64,000 nucleotides of DNA from Scatosoma sp048465415 (GCA_048465415.1 DBFWLO010000019.1:186001-250000), one strand, 5' to 3'; shown: positions 28,451 through 37,428, counted from the stretch's first letter. The notes: generated by a model not told the origin, from the letters alone. Translations and numbers: made by a program.

Positions 28451-28806
28451 TTTTCTTCCTCCTCCGCCAACGCGGAGCAGATCCTGAAATAAGCGTCCCT
28501 GAGCTGGGGAAACGCGGCCGCGGCGGCTTCCCGACCGCCCGACCTCAGATCCGCGACGATTTGCGAACAAACGGCGTAAATTTCGTTGAGTCCCAAATTG
28601 CCGGACACGCCTTTGAGGGTATGCACCGAAACGAACAGTTGCTCCCAGTTTTTCTCGGACAAAGCGCGTTCCGCCTTCGCGTAATTTTCATCCCGCAAAA
28701 ATTTCAAGAGAAATTTTTCGTAAAGAGAAGAGTTGCCCGCAAAGCGCCTCACCGCGCCGTCCGTATCGACGCCGAGCGCTTTCCATTCTTCCAGTTTTCT
28801 TTTCAT
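28447..28806 (-). CDS. HPt domain phosphotransfer protein
   Basis: A 119-residue helical protein with the HPt motif VHTLKGVSGNLG (phospho-His about residue 62). It should shuttle phosphate between a hybrid histidine kinase and the receiver domain of the protein encoded next, with which it overlaps by ATGA. No kinase gene lies in the window, so the kinase must be elsewhere. Confidence 0.88.
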   Translation of the reverse strand: MKRKLEEWKALGVDTDGAVRRFAGNSSLYEKFLLKFLRDENYAKAERALSEKNWEQLFVSVHTLKGVSGNLGLNEIYAVCSQIVADLRSGGREAAAAAFPQLRDAYFRICSALAEEEEK

Positions 28807-29141
28807 ATCGCCGTTTTCCTTTGTCTGCGAGCGCAGACAAAGAACTCTGTCCGCGCTTTCTATTTAGCCGCTATCATTATAACAAATCACAAAAAATATA
28901 GCAAGGAATTATTCCGTATTTTCATAAATCGCGGGGAATATTCCGGTAAGAAAGCGCTCCCCGCATTCCCGTTTTTACCGTTTTATGGGCGCCGCGGCAG
29001 AAAAGTTTCTCTTTTCTTTCCCGCCCTTCCGCCGGGACAGACACCATTTCCGGCCGCGGCGCATATAATAAAATACTTTTCCCGGACTTTTGCCCGAAAA
29101 AAGTACTGTTCCGTCAATTTCAAAAAAGGAGATTTGCGAAT
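28807..29141. other. Intergenic region with the leftward signalling-operon promoter
   Basis: This 335-bp gap holds a good leftward promoter: TTGCTA (28904-28899), 17-bp spacer, TATAAT (28881-28876). On the plus strand a TATAAT at 29064-29069 could serve the small membrane peptide, but no convincing -35 box is seen. The middle part holds short GC-rich inverted repeats but no gene. Confidence 0.6.
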
Positions 29142-29234
29142 ATGTTATGGATCGGACTCATGATCGGTCTTTTCATCGGCGGGAACCTCGGCGTCGTCAC
29201 GATGGCTATGTTCAAGGTCAACCGCGAACGCTGA
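29142..29234 (+). CDS. 30-residue single-segment membrane peptide (DUF3789-like)
   Basis: A short reading frame with AAGGAG 9 nt before the ATG. The product is one hydrophobic segment with Gly-rich GLFIGGNLGV and a charged end VNRER. It resembles the tiny DUF3789-type proteins of clostridia in length and layout, from memory only. It converges on the sugar-kinase gene, ending 20 bp before it. Function unknown. Confidence 0.6.
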   Translation: MLWIGLMIGLFIGGNLGVVTMAMFKVNRER

Positions 29235-29254
29235 AATCGAGCGAAAACCGAAGT

Positions 29255-30355
29255 TCAGCAGTATTTTTCCACGAGCCCCCGCATTTCTTCGAGCCGGACG
29301 ATCATATCCCTTGCGAGGGCGAGCTGACAGCGGCTCCGAGCGAGATTATGGCCGGGATAACGAATGCGGAAATACTTATCTCCGTCGAGATAATCGGTGA
29401 GGAAGCGCATGCCGCATTCGACGGTCATCGTCACCGCGCCGAGCGCCATCGTGTTCTTTTCGTTTTCGGTCAGGTCTTTGCCTACTCTGCCTAAAAAGCC
29501 GCGCGTGAACGCTTCGTATTTCGCCATATCGAGCGCGACTTTGGAAACGTCCTTCTCGTCCTCCGCGCCCGTATTCGCCGTGGAACGGATCGCGTCCCCG
29601 AAATCGAAACCGACGAGCCCGGGCATCACCGTGTCTAGGTCGATGACGGAAAGATGGGCGTAGGTGTCTTTATCGAAGAGCACGTTGCTGCATTTCGTAT
29701 CGTTGTGCGTCACGCGAAGGGGAAGTTCGCCCCGGCGCTGCATCTTATACATCGCGGTCGCGGTCTCTTCCAAAGAACAGTAGGCTTCGATTTCTTCCCT
29801 TACCCCCGCCGCCCGGCCGAGCGCGTCGGCCGCGATCGCGGCGCGGAAGGTCTCGTAGCGCAGAACGGTGTTATGAAAGTGGGGAATGGCGATATTGAGC
29901 TTTTCCACGGGATAGTCGGAGAGGTACTGCTGGAACTCGCCGAACGCCTTGCCCGATTCCTCGATCACCGTCAGATTGTCCGTGGAAAGAAAGGTCTCGG
30001 AGTCGTCGATATAGCGGCAGCAGCGCCAGAAGCTCCCGTCCGCTTCCACGTGATAATAGGTTCCGTCGGCTGACTTCTGATAGTGCAGTACGCCGCGCTT
30101 GGCGCTCACGCCCGTCTTTTTGATCTTCGCGCGGATATATTCGGTGACGGAGGTGATATTATTCATCATACCCACCGGATCTTTAAACACGTAGGTGTTG
30201 ACGCGCTGCAAGATGTAGTCTTTAATCTCTTCGTCGCGGTAAAAGTATACTCTGTACGTCGTATTGATGTGGCCGTACGTAATCAGTTCGCAGGAACGAT
30301 ATTCTCCCCGAATCTGAAATTTCCTGCAAATCGCTTCTATCAGCTTCTCGTCCAT
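29255..30355 (-). CDS. Aminoglycoside-phosphotransferase-fold sugar kinase (NahK-like)
   Basis: A 366-residue kinase of the APH fold. Catalytic loop VTHNDTKCSNVLFD and metal site VIDLDTVMPG, followed by DFGDAIRSTANT, resemble N-acetylhexosamine 1-kinase (NahK) and related sugar kinases more than drug-resistance enzymes. Its neighbours GlmS, GlmM and the nucleotide-sugar dehydratase support an amino-sugar substrate (inference). A closely similar gene is cut by the right end of the window. Confidence 0.78.
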   Translation of the reverse strand: MDEKLIEAICRKFQIRGEYRSCELITYGHINTTYRVYFYRDEEIKDYILQRVNTYVFKDPVGMMNNITSVTEYIRAKIKKTGVSAKRGVLHYQKSADGTYYHVEADGSFWRCCRYIDDSETFLSTDNLTVIEESGKAFGEFQQYLSDYPVEKLNIAIPHFHNTVLRYETFRAAIAADALGRAAGVREEIEAYCSLEETATAMYKMQRRGELPLRVTHNDTKCSNVLFDKDTYAHLSVIDLDTVMPGLVGFDFGDAIRSTANTGAEDEKDVSKVALDMAKYEAFTRGFLGRVGKDLTENEKNTMALGAVTMTVECGMRFLTDYLDGDKYFRIRYPGHNLARSRCQLALARDMIVRLEEMRGLVEKYC

Positions 30356-30444
30356 TTTCCTCGTTGACCGTCCGTTTTCCTAATAGTATTCTATGCGGTT
30401 TCCCCCGCGTCTTGCTCTTTGCCCGGGCACGGGCGTTTTTATTT

Positions 30445-32325
30445 TTAAGAAGCGATTTCTTTCTTCTTGGTTTTCGCGCACCGATTGTCGATCTGATAGG
30501 TGGGGACGAGCTGTTTGACGAGCTCTTTCATATTCCCCGTCTCGTCGTAGGCTTCGAGATACAGTTTATCGAGCGTCTCCCAAAGCATATTTTCGTCGAG
30601 TTGGATCGGTTTGGCGATATTGATGAGTCCGTTGGGCGTCTTTTGCAGCCCCTCCTCCTTCATCAGTCTCTCCTCGTAGAGTTTTTCGCCGGGCCTGAGT
30701 CCCGTGCAGACGATTTTGACGTCCACGTCCGGTTCTAAGCCGGAAAGTTTGATGAGGTTGCACGCGAGGTCGTAGATCTTCACGGGCTCGCCCATGTCGA
30801 GCACGAAGATCTGTCCGCCTTTGGCATAGGCGCCCGCCTGCAAAACGAGCGACACCGCCTCGGGAATGGTCATGAAATAGCGGATAATATCCTTATGCGT
30901 CACCGTCACCGGCCCGCCTTCTTCGATCTGGCGGCGGAAGAGAGGGATCACGGAACCGTTAGAGCCGAGCACGTTGCCGAAACGCACCGCGACGAATTTC
31001 GTTTTCTCGCTGTGCCGGCCGATCGTCTGAATGATCATTTCGCAGATCCGTTTCGTCGCGCCCATGATATTGGTGGGATTGACCGCCTTATCCGTCGAGA
31101 TCTGCACGAAAGTTTCCACGCCCGATTCGTCGGCGCACCGCGCCACGTTCAAAGTCCCGAAAACGTTGTTCTTCACCGCCTCGTTGGGACTTGTCTCCAT
31201 CAAAGGCACATGTTTATGCGCCGCGGCGTGAAACACGATCTGGGGCCGATAGCGACCGAACACGTCCCGCATCTTCCCCTTGTCCCTTACGCTCGCGATC
31301 AACACCGGAAGGTCGAGTTCGGGATATTTTCTTTTGAGTTCCTGTTCGATGTCGTAGGCGTTGTTTTCGTAGATGTCGAGAATGATCAGCTGCCGGGGAT
31401 TATGGCCGGCGATCTGGCGGCAGAGCTCGCTGCCGATGGAGCCGCCCCCGCCCGTCACGAGCACGGTTTTATTTTCGATGTAGCTCATGATCTCGTCGAG
31501 ATTGACGCTTACCTGATCCCTGCCGAGCAGGTCCTGAATCTCCACGTCTCTGAGCTGCGAAACGGTGATCTGGCCGGTGGCGAACTGATAGATGCCCGGC
31601 AGGACTTTGACGGGGCATTTACAATCGCGGCAGCGGTTGATGATCTCGCTCTGTATCTTTTTAGGCACGGCGGGCATGGTCACGAAGATTTCCTTCACCC
31701 TGTACTTTTCCGCAAGCCGATTCACCTCGTACGTGGTACCCGCGATTTTGACGCCGCTGATCGATTTGCCGAGTTTCGAGGGATCGTCGTCGACGATGCA
31801 GACGGGCTTATAGGAGATCTTGTCCGAAGTGAGCATCTCTTTGATGAGCGCGAGTCCCGCGCTCCCTCCGCCTACGATCATGACGCGCGTCTTTTCCGTC
31901 TCGTTCTTGGATAAATAATACTTCACCACGTTGATGATCCGTTTGGAAAACCGCGTCATGACAGCGAAATAGAGCAGGAACGCGGAGAATACGAACGCCG
32001 TGCCCAGCCCGATATACGCGCCGCCGGTCGCCGCCGCGAAAATGAGGTTCAAAGAACCGACGCAGACGACGGCAAGCCCCGCTTTCAGCGCGTCGATGAT
32101 TCCCACCGAACTGAACACGATCGCATACAGCCCCAAAAGCCCGAAAATGCAAAGCGTACAGATGAGATTGCCGACCGTCCAGCCCGCCAGCATGGGCGAG
32201 AAACTTTTATTCCTGACCGTGATCAGATAAGCGAGAAGCATGGACACAAACACCGAAACCACGTCCGCCAGCATCAACAGTATTTTATACCACGTTCTCG
32301 TATTTTTTGTGTTCTTCGTATTCAT
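30445..32325 (-). CDS. Membrane nucleotide-sugar 4,6-dehydratase (CapD/PglF/WbpM type)
   Basis: A 626-residue protein. Four membrane segments (about 10-125), a CoA-binding-like Rossmann domain (about 140-260), then the SDR catalytic domain with VTGGGGSIGSELC for NAD and TDKAVNPTNIMGATKR as the active site. This is the typical long UDP-GlcNAc 4,6-dehydratase build; the product would feed synthesis of bacillosamine- or fucosamine-type sugars for surface glycans. It follows GlmM and GlmS, which supply its substrate pathway. Confidence 0.88.
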   Translation of the reverse strand: MNTKNTKNTRTWYKILLMLADVVSVFVSMLLAYLITVRNKSFSPMLAGWTVGNLICTLCIFGLLGLYAIVFSSVGIIDALKAGLAVVCVGSLNLIFAAATGGAYIGLGTAFVFSAFLLYFAVMTRFSKRIINVVKYYLSKNETEKTRVMIVGGGSAGLALIKEMLTSDKISYKPVCIVDDDPSKLGKSISGVKIAGTTYEVNRLAEKYRVKEIFVTMPAVPKKIQSEIINRCRDCKCPVKVLPGIYQFATGQITVSQLRDVEIQDLLGRDQVSVNLDEIMSYIENKTVLVTGGGGSIGSELCRQIAGHNPRQLIILDIYENNAYDIEQELKRKYPELDLPVLIASVRDKGKMRDVFGRYRPQIVFHAAAHKHVPLMETSPNEAVKNNVFGTLNVARCADESGVETFVQISTDKAVNPTNIMGATKRICEMIIQTIGRHSEKTKFVAVRFGNVLGSNGSVIPLFRRQIEEGGPVTVTHKDIIRYFMTIPEAVSLVLQAGAYAKGGQIFVLDMGEPVKIYDLACNLIKLSGLEPDVDVKIVCTGLRPGEKLYEERLMKEEGLQKTPNGLINIAKPIQLDENMLWETLDKLYLEAYDETGNMKELVKQLVPTYQIDNRCAKTKKKEIAS

Positions 32326-32364
32326 TTCTTTCCTTTCGTAAACCGCCTTTATTTTTAAGACCGT

Positions 32365-34203
32365 TCATTCCACCGTGACGCTCTTGGCGAGGTTGCGCGG
32401 CTTATCCACGTCCAATCCTTTGGCCACGCTCACGTAATAGCCCATAAGCTGCAAGGGAATGATTGCCAGACTCGCCGTGAAATGCGCGTCCGTGCGCGGT
32501 ATATAAGCGGTGAAATCCGCCGTGTCCTCGACGTTGTAATTTCCGTAACAGGTCAGTCCCATCAGATAAGCGCCGCGGCTCTTGACTTCCGTCATATTGC
32601 CGATCATCTTTTCGTAGAGTTCCTGCTGCGTGAGAACGCTGACCACGAGCGTTCCGTCCTCGATGAGGCTGATGGTGCCGTGTTTGAGTTCGCCCGCCGC
32701 GTACGCCTCCGAATGGATATAACTGATCTCCTTCATTTTGAGGCTGCCTTCCAAACTGACGGCGTAATCGACGCCGCGGCCGATGAAGAATATGTCCCGC
32801 GCGTTCGCGAACTTGGCGGCGAACCACTGGATACGTTCCTTATCTTCGAGCACCCGCTTCATCTTTTCCGGCAGAGCCAGCAGCTCGTCGATGAGCGCCG
32901 CATACGTCCCGGCGTCGATCTCGCCGCGCACTTTAGCGAATTGTACGGCGAAGAGGTACCCCGCGACGAGCTGCGTCGAATAGGCTTTGGTCGTCGCGAC
33001 CGCGATCTCCGGCCCCGCCAGTGTATAGAATACGTCGTCCGCCTCCCGCGCAATCGACGAGCCTACCACATTGACGACGGCAAGCGTTTTCGCGCCCCGG
33101 CCCTTCGCTTCGCGCAGCGCCGCGAGACTGTCTGCCGTTTCCCCCGACTGGCTGACGACGATTACCAGACAATCTTTCGCAAGCAGCGGCTTGCGGTAAC
33201 GAAATTCCGAAGCCAGTTCCACGCGCACGGGCACTTTTGCGAGACTCTCTATCGCGTACTGCGCTGCCACGCCCGCGTGGTAGGCCGAGCCGCAGGCGAC
33301 GATGCAGATGCTTCCGACGGCTTTGATCCGTTCGTCGGTGAGTCCCGCCTCTTCGAGACGGATAACGCCGTCGGCAATCGCCGAATTGAGCGTATCCCGT
33401 ACCGCCCGGGGCTGTTCGTGGATCTCTTTCATCATGAAATGCTCGAAACCTGCTTTTTCCGCGGCTTCCGCGTCCCATTTGATCTCCGTGATCTCCCGTT
33501 CGATCTCCTCGCGGTCGATGTTGTAAAAACTGACCTTGCCCGGTTCCAGTTTGGCGATTTCGAGGTTGCCGATATAGTAGACTCTGCGCGTATATCGGAG
33601 GATCGCCGGCACGTCGGAGGCGAGAAACGCCTCCTCCGCTTCCGTCCCGATGATCATGGGACTGTCCTTCCTCGCCACGTAAATCGTCCCGGGGTGCTCT
33701 TTATAGAGCGCAGCGAGCGCATAGGAACCGCGCACGCGCATCATACACCGCGCCAGCGCGTCGACAGGACCGCCGCCGTATTTTTTATAGTAGTAATCGA
33801 CGAGCTTCGCGAGCACTTCCGTATCCGTCTGAGAATAGAAAAGATACCCGTTTTTGATGAGTTTGTCTCTGAGTTCCTGATAGTTTTCGATAATGCCGTT
33901 ATGGACGAGAATGACGTTCTTATCGTCGCTGAAATGGGGGTGCGCGTTCTCGACGGACGGTTCCCCGTGCGTCGCCCAACGCGTATGGCCGATCCCGCAG
34001 CAACCCTTCGCGGACAATCCGCCGTTCGTCTTTTCCGCAAGCACTTTCAGCCGCCCCTTCGCCTTGACGATTTCCGCTTCCGCTCCGCCGTCGCGCACGG
34101 CGATCCCCGCCGAGTCGTAACCGCGGTATTCCAGTCGTTCCAAACCTTCGAGCAGAATGGGCGCCGCCTGCTTTTTACCGATATATCCGACGATTCCGCA
34201 CAT
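32365..34203 (-). CDS. glmS: Glutamine-fructose-6-phosphate aminotransferase
   Basis: A 612-residue GlmS: catalytic Cys2 in MCGIVGYIG after Met removal, glutaminase motifs GHTRWATHGEPS and HNGIIENY, two SIS isomerase domains (about 285-600) with SQSGETADS, and the conserved C-terminal DKPRNLAKSVTVE. It makes glucosamine-6-phosphate. The ATG at 34203 is set by AAGGAG and by the need for Cys at position 2; the frame is open upstream. No glmS ribozyme fits in the 23-bp gap to the upstream glmM. Confidence 0.95.
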   Translation of the reverse strand: MCGIVGYIGKKQAAPILLEGLERLEYRGYDSAGIAVRDGGAEAEIVKAKGRLKVLAEKTNGGLSAKGCCGIGHTRWATHGEPSVENAHPHFSDDKNVILVHNGIIENYQELRDKLIKNGYLFYSQTDTEVLAKLVDYYYKKYGGGPVDALARCMMRVRGSYALAALYKEHPGTIYVARKDSPMIIGTEAEEAFLASDVPAILRYTRRVYYIGNLEIAKLEPGKVSFYNIDREEIEREITEIKWDAEAAEKAGFEHFMMKEIHEQPRAVRDTLNSAIADGVIRLEEAGLTDERIKAVGSICIVACGSAYHAGVAAQYAIESLAKVPVRVELASEFRYRKPLLAKDCLVIVVSQSGETADSLAALREAKGRGAKTLAVVNVVGSSIAREADDVFYTLAGPEIAVATTKAYSTQLVAGYLFAVQFAKVRGEIDAGTYAALIDELLALPEKMKRVLEDKERIQWFAAKFANARDIFFIGRGVDYAVSLEGSLKMKEISYIHSEAYAAGELKHGTISLIEDGTLVVSVLTQQELYEKMIGNMTEVKSRGAYLMGLTCYGNYNVEDTADFTAYIPRTDAHFTASLAIIPLQLMGYYVSVAKGLDVDKPRNLAKSVTVE

Positions 34204-34226
34204 ATATTTCTCCTTCCGCCGGGGCG

Positions 34227-35612
34227 TCAGCGCACCGCATGGCCCTTCGCCTTTATCGCGGCGACCACCTCTTTGACGCAAGAAGCGCAAAGATCTTCGC
34301 TCTCCGCCTCCACCATGACGCGGAGCACCGGTTCCGTGCCCGATTCCCTGACGAGGATCCTGCCCGTATCGCCGAGGCGCGCCGTCACGGCCGCGACCGC
34401 CGCCTGCACGTCGGGATCGTTCTTCGCCGACGTTTTATTCTTCACGCGCACGTTTTCGAGCGCCTGGGGATAGACCGTCACCGGCTCCGCCAGTTTGCTC
34501 AACGAGGATTTTTTGGCGATCATCACCTGCATCATTTTCAGGCTCGTCAAAATCCCGTCGCCCGTCGAAGCGTATTTGGAGAAAATAATATGCCCGGACT
34601 GCTCGCCGCCGATACAGTCGCCGTGCTCCGTCATATATTCGTAAACGTATTTGTCGCCCACTTTGGTTTTGGCGTAATCGATTCCGATCTCGTCGAAGGC
34701 TTTATAGAGCCCGAAATTGGACATCACCGTCGTCACCACGGTATTGTTGAGGAGATTTCCCCGTTCCTTCATATAGCGGGCGTAGATATAGAGAATCAGA
34801 TCCCCGTCGACGACGTTGCCCTTTTCGTCCACGCAAAGGCACCTGTCCGCGTCCCCGTCGTAGGCGAACCCCACGTCCAGTCCGTTCTCGACGACGAACT
34901 TTCTCAGCCCTTCGATATGCGTCGAGCCCGCGTCCTTGTTGATGTTCGTGCCGTCGGGTTCGGCGTTGATGACGTACGTCTTGGCGCCGAGCGCGTCGAA
35001 TACGTTTTTCGCGATGTTCCACGAACTGCCGTTGGCGCAGTCCAGCCCGACTTTGAAGCCTTTGAAACTATAAATGCCGAGGGAGATAAGATATCCGACG
35101 TAGCGGTTGCGTCCCGCCACGAAGTCCACCGTGCGGCCGATCTTTTCTTTACGCGCGTAAGGGATATCCGACCAGCGCTCGCCGAACGCTTCCACGTCGC
35201 CGTCGAGATAGGCTTCCACGAGCGCGATGACTTCCTCGTCCATCTTCTCGCCCTGGCCGTTGAACAGTTTGATGCCGTTGTCGTAATAGGGGTTGTGGCT
35301 CGCGGAGATCATGATGCCGCAGTCGAAGCCTTCGGTCCGCACCACGTAAGCCACGGAAGGGGTGGTGGTGACGTGCAGAAGATAGGCGTCCGCCCCGGAC
35401 GCCACCAGCCCGCCGACGAGCGCGTATTCGAACATATACCCCGACCGCCGCGTATCCTTGCCGATGACGATGCGCGCGCGTTCGCCGCCCGCTCTTTTTT
35501 TGAGTTCGCTGAAATACCAGCCTAAAAACCGGCCTACTTTATAAGCGTGATCCGCCGTCAATTCCTCGTTCGCTTCGCCGCGGAATCCGTCCGTTCCGAA
35601 ATATTTACCCAT
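34227..35612 (-). CDS. glmM: Phosphoglucosamine mutase
   Basis: A 461-residue phosphohexomutase. MGKYFGTDGFRGEAN at the N-terminus, the phospho-serine loop MISASHNPYYDNG (Ser about 105), metal loop DGDADRC and sugar loop GGEQSGHI are all present. It converts glucosamine-6-phosphate to the 1-phosphate. Cotranscribed with glmS downstream. Confidence 0.95.
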   Translation of the reverse strand: MGKYFGTDGFRGEANEELTADHAYKVGRFLGWYFSELKKRAGGERARIVIGKDTRRSGYMFEYALVGGLVASGADAYLLHVTTTPSVAYVVRTEGFDCGIMISASHNPYYDNGIKLFNGQGEKMDEEVIALVEAYLDGDVEAFGERWSDIPYARKEKIGRTVDFVAGRNRYVGYLISLGIYSFKGFKVGLDCANGSSWNIAKNVFDALGAKTYVINAEPDGTNINKDAGSTHIEGLRKFVVENGLDVGFAYDGDADRCLCVDEKGNVVDGDLILYIYARYMKERGNLLNNTVVTTVMSNFGLYKAFDEIGIDYAKTKVGDKYVYEYMTEHGDCIGGEQSGHIIFSKYASTGDGILTSLKMMQVMIAKKSSLSKLAEPVTVYPQALENVRVKNKTSAKNDPDVQAAVAAVTARLGDTGRILVRESGTEPVLRVMVEAESEDLCASCVKEVVAAIKAKGHAVR

Positions 35613-35692
35613 AGTTTTGTTTCCTTTTAAAATGATTTCCTCTCCATAAACTTTTGTCGCCGCCGCGGATTCCTCACTTTTCTCTCCGCGCC

Positions 35693-35772
35693 GAACGCGC
35701 CCCGCGCGTTCCCTGCTCTTCTTACATATAAACTTTATAAAACTATTATCTGTAAATTTTGTCGTTTGTAAA
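35693..35772 (-). promoter_or_regulatory. Possible glmM promoter and leader hairpin
   Basis: Minus strand TTTACA (35772-35767), 16-bp spacer, GATAAT (35750-35745). Downstream in the leader a perfect 8-bp stem GAACGCGC/GCGCGTTC with a 3-nt loop lies at 35711-35693. There is no recognised riboswitch in the 249-bp gap 35613-35861. Confidence 0.4.
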
Positions 35773-35861
35773 ATCTGTCCTTCCTAAATTTCGGTAAAAT
35801 TTTTCAGAACTTTTTTTTCGACCGAACACCTCCCCCTTTTTCAGCGTTCCTTTTTGCGCGT

Positions 35862-36521
35862 TTATCTTTTTTTCACTTTTATGCCGCCCGTTTTCCAGAT
35901 CGTATCGGGCGGAACCACGCCGCGCACGCAGGAGAGGGGATAGATGTTCGTACGGGGGCCGACGACGGTGCCGGGATTGAGGACGCTGTTGCACCCCACT
36001 TCCACGAAATCGCCGAGCATGGCGCCCATTTTTTTCAGTCCCGTCTCGATCTGCCCTTCTTCCCCCTTGACGACGACGAGGGTTTTGTCCGATTTCACGT
36101 TCGAGGTGACCGAACCGGCGCCCATGTGCGATTTATAGCCTAAAATACTGTCGCCGACGTAGTTATAGTGCGGCGTCTGCACATTGTCGAAAAGAATGAC
36201 GTTTTTAAGCTCCGTCGAATTGCCGACGACGCAGCGCTCGCCGACGAGCGCGCAGCCGCGAATGAAGGCGCCGTGTCTCACCTCCGTCTCCGCGCCGATG
36301 ACGCAGGGCGCGCCGAGATAGGCGGTCGGGGCGATGTTCGCCGTCTTGTGCACCCATACCAGGGGAGAGACTTCTTCATATTCGGCCGGATCGAGCGTTT
36401 TTCCCAGCGCCGTCACGAATTCTTTAATCCCTTTCAGAGCCTCCCAGGGATAGACGAAGCGGGAAAGATAATCCTTCGCCAGCGTATGGCGCAGATCGTA
36501 TAATTCCGCTGTTTTTATCAT
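35862..36521 (-). CDS. Left-handed beta-helix protein related to the GlmU C-terminal domain
   Basis: A 219-residue protein made of hexapeptide repeats (about 60-205; for example APTAYLGAPCVIG and VGNSTELKNVILFD) with the GAGSVTSNVK loop known from GlmU-type acetyltransferases and nucleotidyltransferases. The N-terminal uridylyltransferase domain is absent. Often annotated as UDP-N-acetylglucosamine pyrophosphorylase-related. Acetyltransferase activity is plausible but unproven. ATG at 36521 with AAGGAG 8 nt upstream; a GTG at 36530 would touch the ribosome binding site. Confidence 0.8.
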   Translation of the reverse strand: MIKTAELYDLRHTLAKDYLSRFVYPWEALKGIKEFVTALGKTLDPAEYEEVSPLVWVHKTANIAPTAYLGAPCVIGAETEVRHGAFIRGCALVGERCVVGNSTELKNVILFDNVQTPHYNYVGDSILGYKSHMGAGSVTSNVKSDKTLVVVKGEEGQIETGLKKMGAMLGDFVEVGCNSVLNPGTVVGPRTNIYPLSCVRGVVPPDTIWKTGGIKVKKR

Positions 36522-36697
36522 GCGCTTCACTCCTTATGTTTTGTCGACGTAGTTCGCCGCCGCTCCCGCGGACGCGTCGGACGTCCACTGTTTACTTTGT
36601 ATGACGAACCCGATTATTTTTGTTACTCGTCCGCCGCCCGTATTTCTCCCGTCCCCGACACAGGCCCCCCGCGCCCTACGTCCGCCGGCAGGAAGCC
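36522..36697. other. GC-rich spacer upstream of the GlmU-C-like gene
   Basis: Lies between the ncRNA terminator and the start of the beta-helix gene. Apart from the ribosome binding site I see no promoter or gene that can be supported; minus-strand codons near 36540-36640 are open but have no family likeness. Confidence 0.4.
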
Positions 36698-36724
36698 AAA
36701 AAAATACCGAATAAAAATATTCGG
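36698..36724 (-). terminator. Terminator of the orphan RNA
   Basis: Minus strand CCGAATA-TTTT-TATTCGG followed by TATTTTTTT. Confidence 0.75.
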
Positions 36725-37024
36725 AGAGACGGAAACAGCGGATACAAAGCGGCATCGGTCTTAAAGCTCCGACGTCCCCTTGCAGCCGCTATTCTGATTT
36801 TTAAATTTATCCGCAGAAGCCTTGCGCCCGGTCTGCCGGGCACTTCGCTTCGGTGAAAGTTATGCCGCTCCTCATAACTTTTTATCCTCGCTTTCGTAAA
36901 AAATTCCTCTCGTGCGGCCGCCCTTTCTTTCGCGCATGCAAAACAGACGGTCCCGACGCCCCGCCGCAAGTCAAAAGACCTGAACGGCCGGAATTAAAAA
37001 AACGTATATTTCCAATACTTTATC
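36698..37024 (-). ncRNA. Candidate orphan structured RNA, about 327 nt
   Basis: A perfect-looking leftward promoter (37059-37031) and a rho-independent terminator (36724-36698) enclose about 327 nt without a credible reading frame. The inferred transcript has several strong stems: AAAGTTATG/CATAACTTT around AGGAGCGG, GTGCCCGG/CCGGGCGC around CAGA, and TTCTG/CAGAA. I checked by eye for the core motifs of tmRNA, RNase P RNA, SRP RNA, T-box and cobalamin riboswitch and found none. Start is taken 7 nt after the -10 box. Confidence 0.5.
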
Positions 37025-37030
37025 GGATAT

Positions 37031-37059
37031 ATCATATCACATATCTGTCATTTTGTCAA
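37031..37059 (-). promoter_or_regulatory. Promoter of the orphan RNA
   Basis: Minus strand TTGACA (37059-37054), 17-bp spacer, TATGAT (37036-37031). Confidence 0.7.
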
Positions 37060-37428
37060 CAATTATTTTATCCTTTCCGTATATATTCTTAAAATATACA
37101 TACAAACCATGGACATTTTTCGTTATTTATTCATTTTTTAGCGAAAAGTCCCTCGTCGCTTTGTATAATTTTTCGTCTGCACGATCCGCGTTTTCGATTT
37201 TTTCCTTTCGCAAGCGGCATTCATCTCTTCCCTGCCCACGTCAAAAAATACTTTCAACTCAACGTCGATATCCTTCAAAGAGACGTCCGCGCAATCCTCT
37301 TTTTTGTTTTCGGGAAGATAATGTTAAAATATCGCCATTTTTTTTCATAAATTTCAATATATTGAAATATTTTCCTTTTTCAAAATAATACAATCTTTGT
37401 AATACGTCTTATATTTTCGGAGGATTTT
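37060..37428. other. AT-rich gap upstream of the XRE regulator
   Basis: About 370 bp without a gene. Its only clear structure is the perfect palindrome ATTTCAATATATTGAAAT at 37351-37368, about 60 bp before the XRE start, a likely autoregulatory operator. No confident promoter boxes were found. Confidence 0.5.
37351..37368. promoter_or_regulatory. Palindrome upstream of the XRE regulator
   Basis: 18-bp perfect palindrome, candidate binding site for the regulator encoded at 37429. Confidence 0.5.

Noticed and set aside
30405..30440. GC-rich stem followed by T-run on the plus strand
   Set aside because: It points in the plus direction where no gene ends; flanking genes run leftward, so it is not counted as a terminator.
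34204..34226. A glmS ribozyme upstream of glmS
   Set aside because: Only 23 bp separate glmM and glmS. The leader before glmM was also read and lacks the ribozyme core.
32482..34473. A 663-codon open frame on the plus strand
   Set aside because: Antisense to glmS, which is certain.
36534..36755. A 73-codon frame on the minus strand upstream of the GlmU-C-like gene
   Set aside because: It crosses the RNA terminator, has no family likeness and no ribosome binding site.
36698..37024. tmRNA, RNase P RNA, SRP RNA, T-box or cobalamin riboswitch
   Set aside because: None of their core motifs were found by eye; kept as an unclassified RNA candidate.
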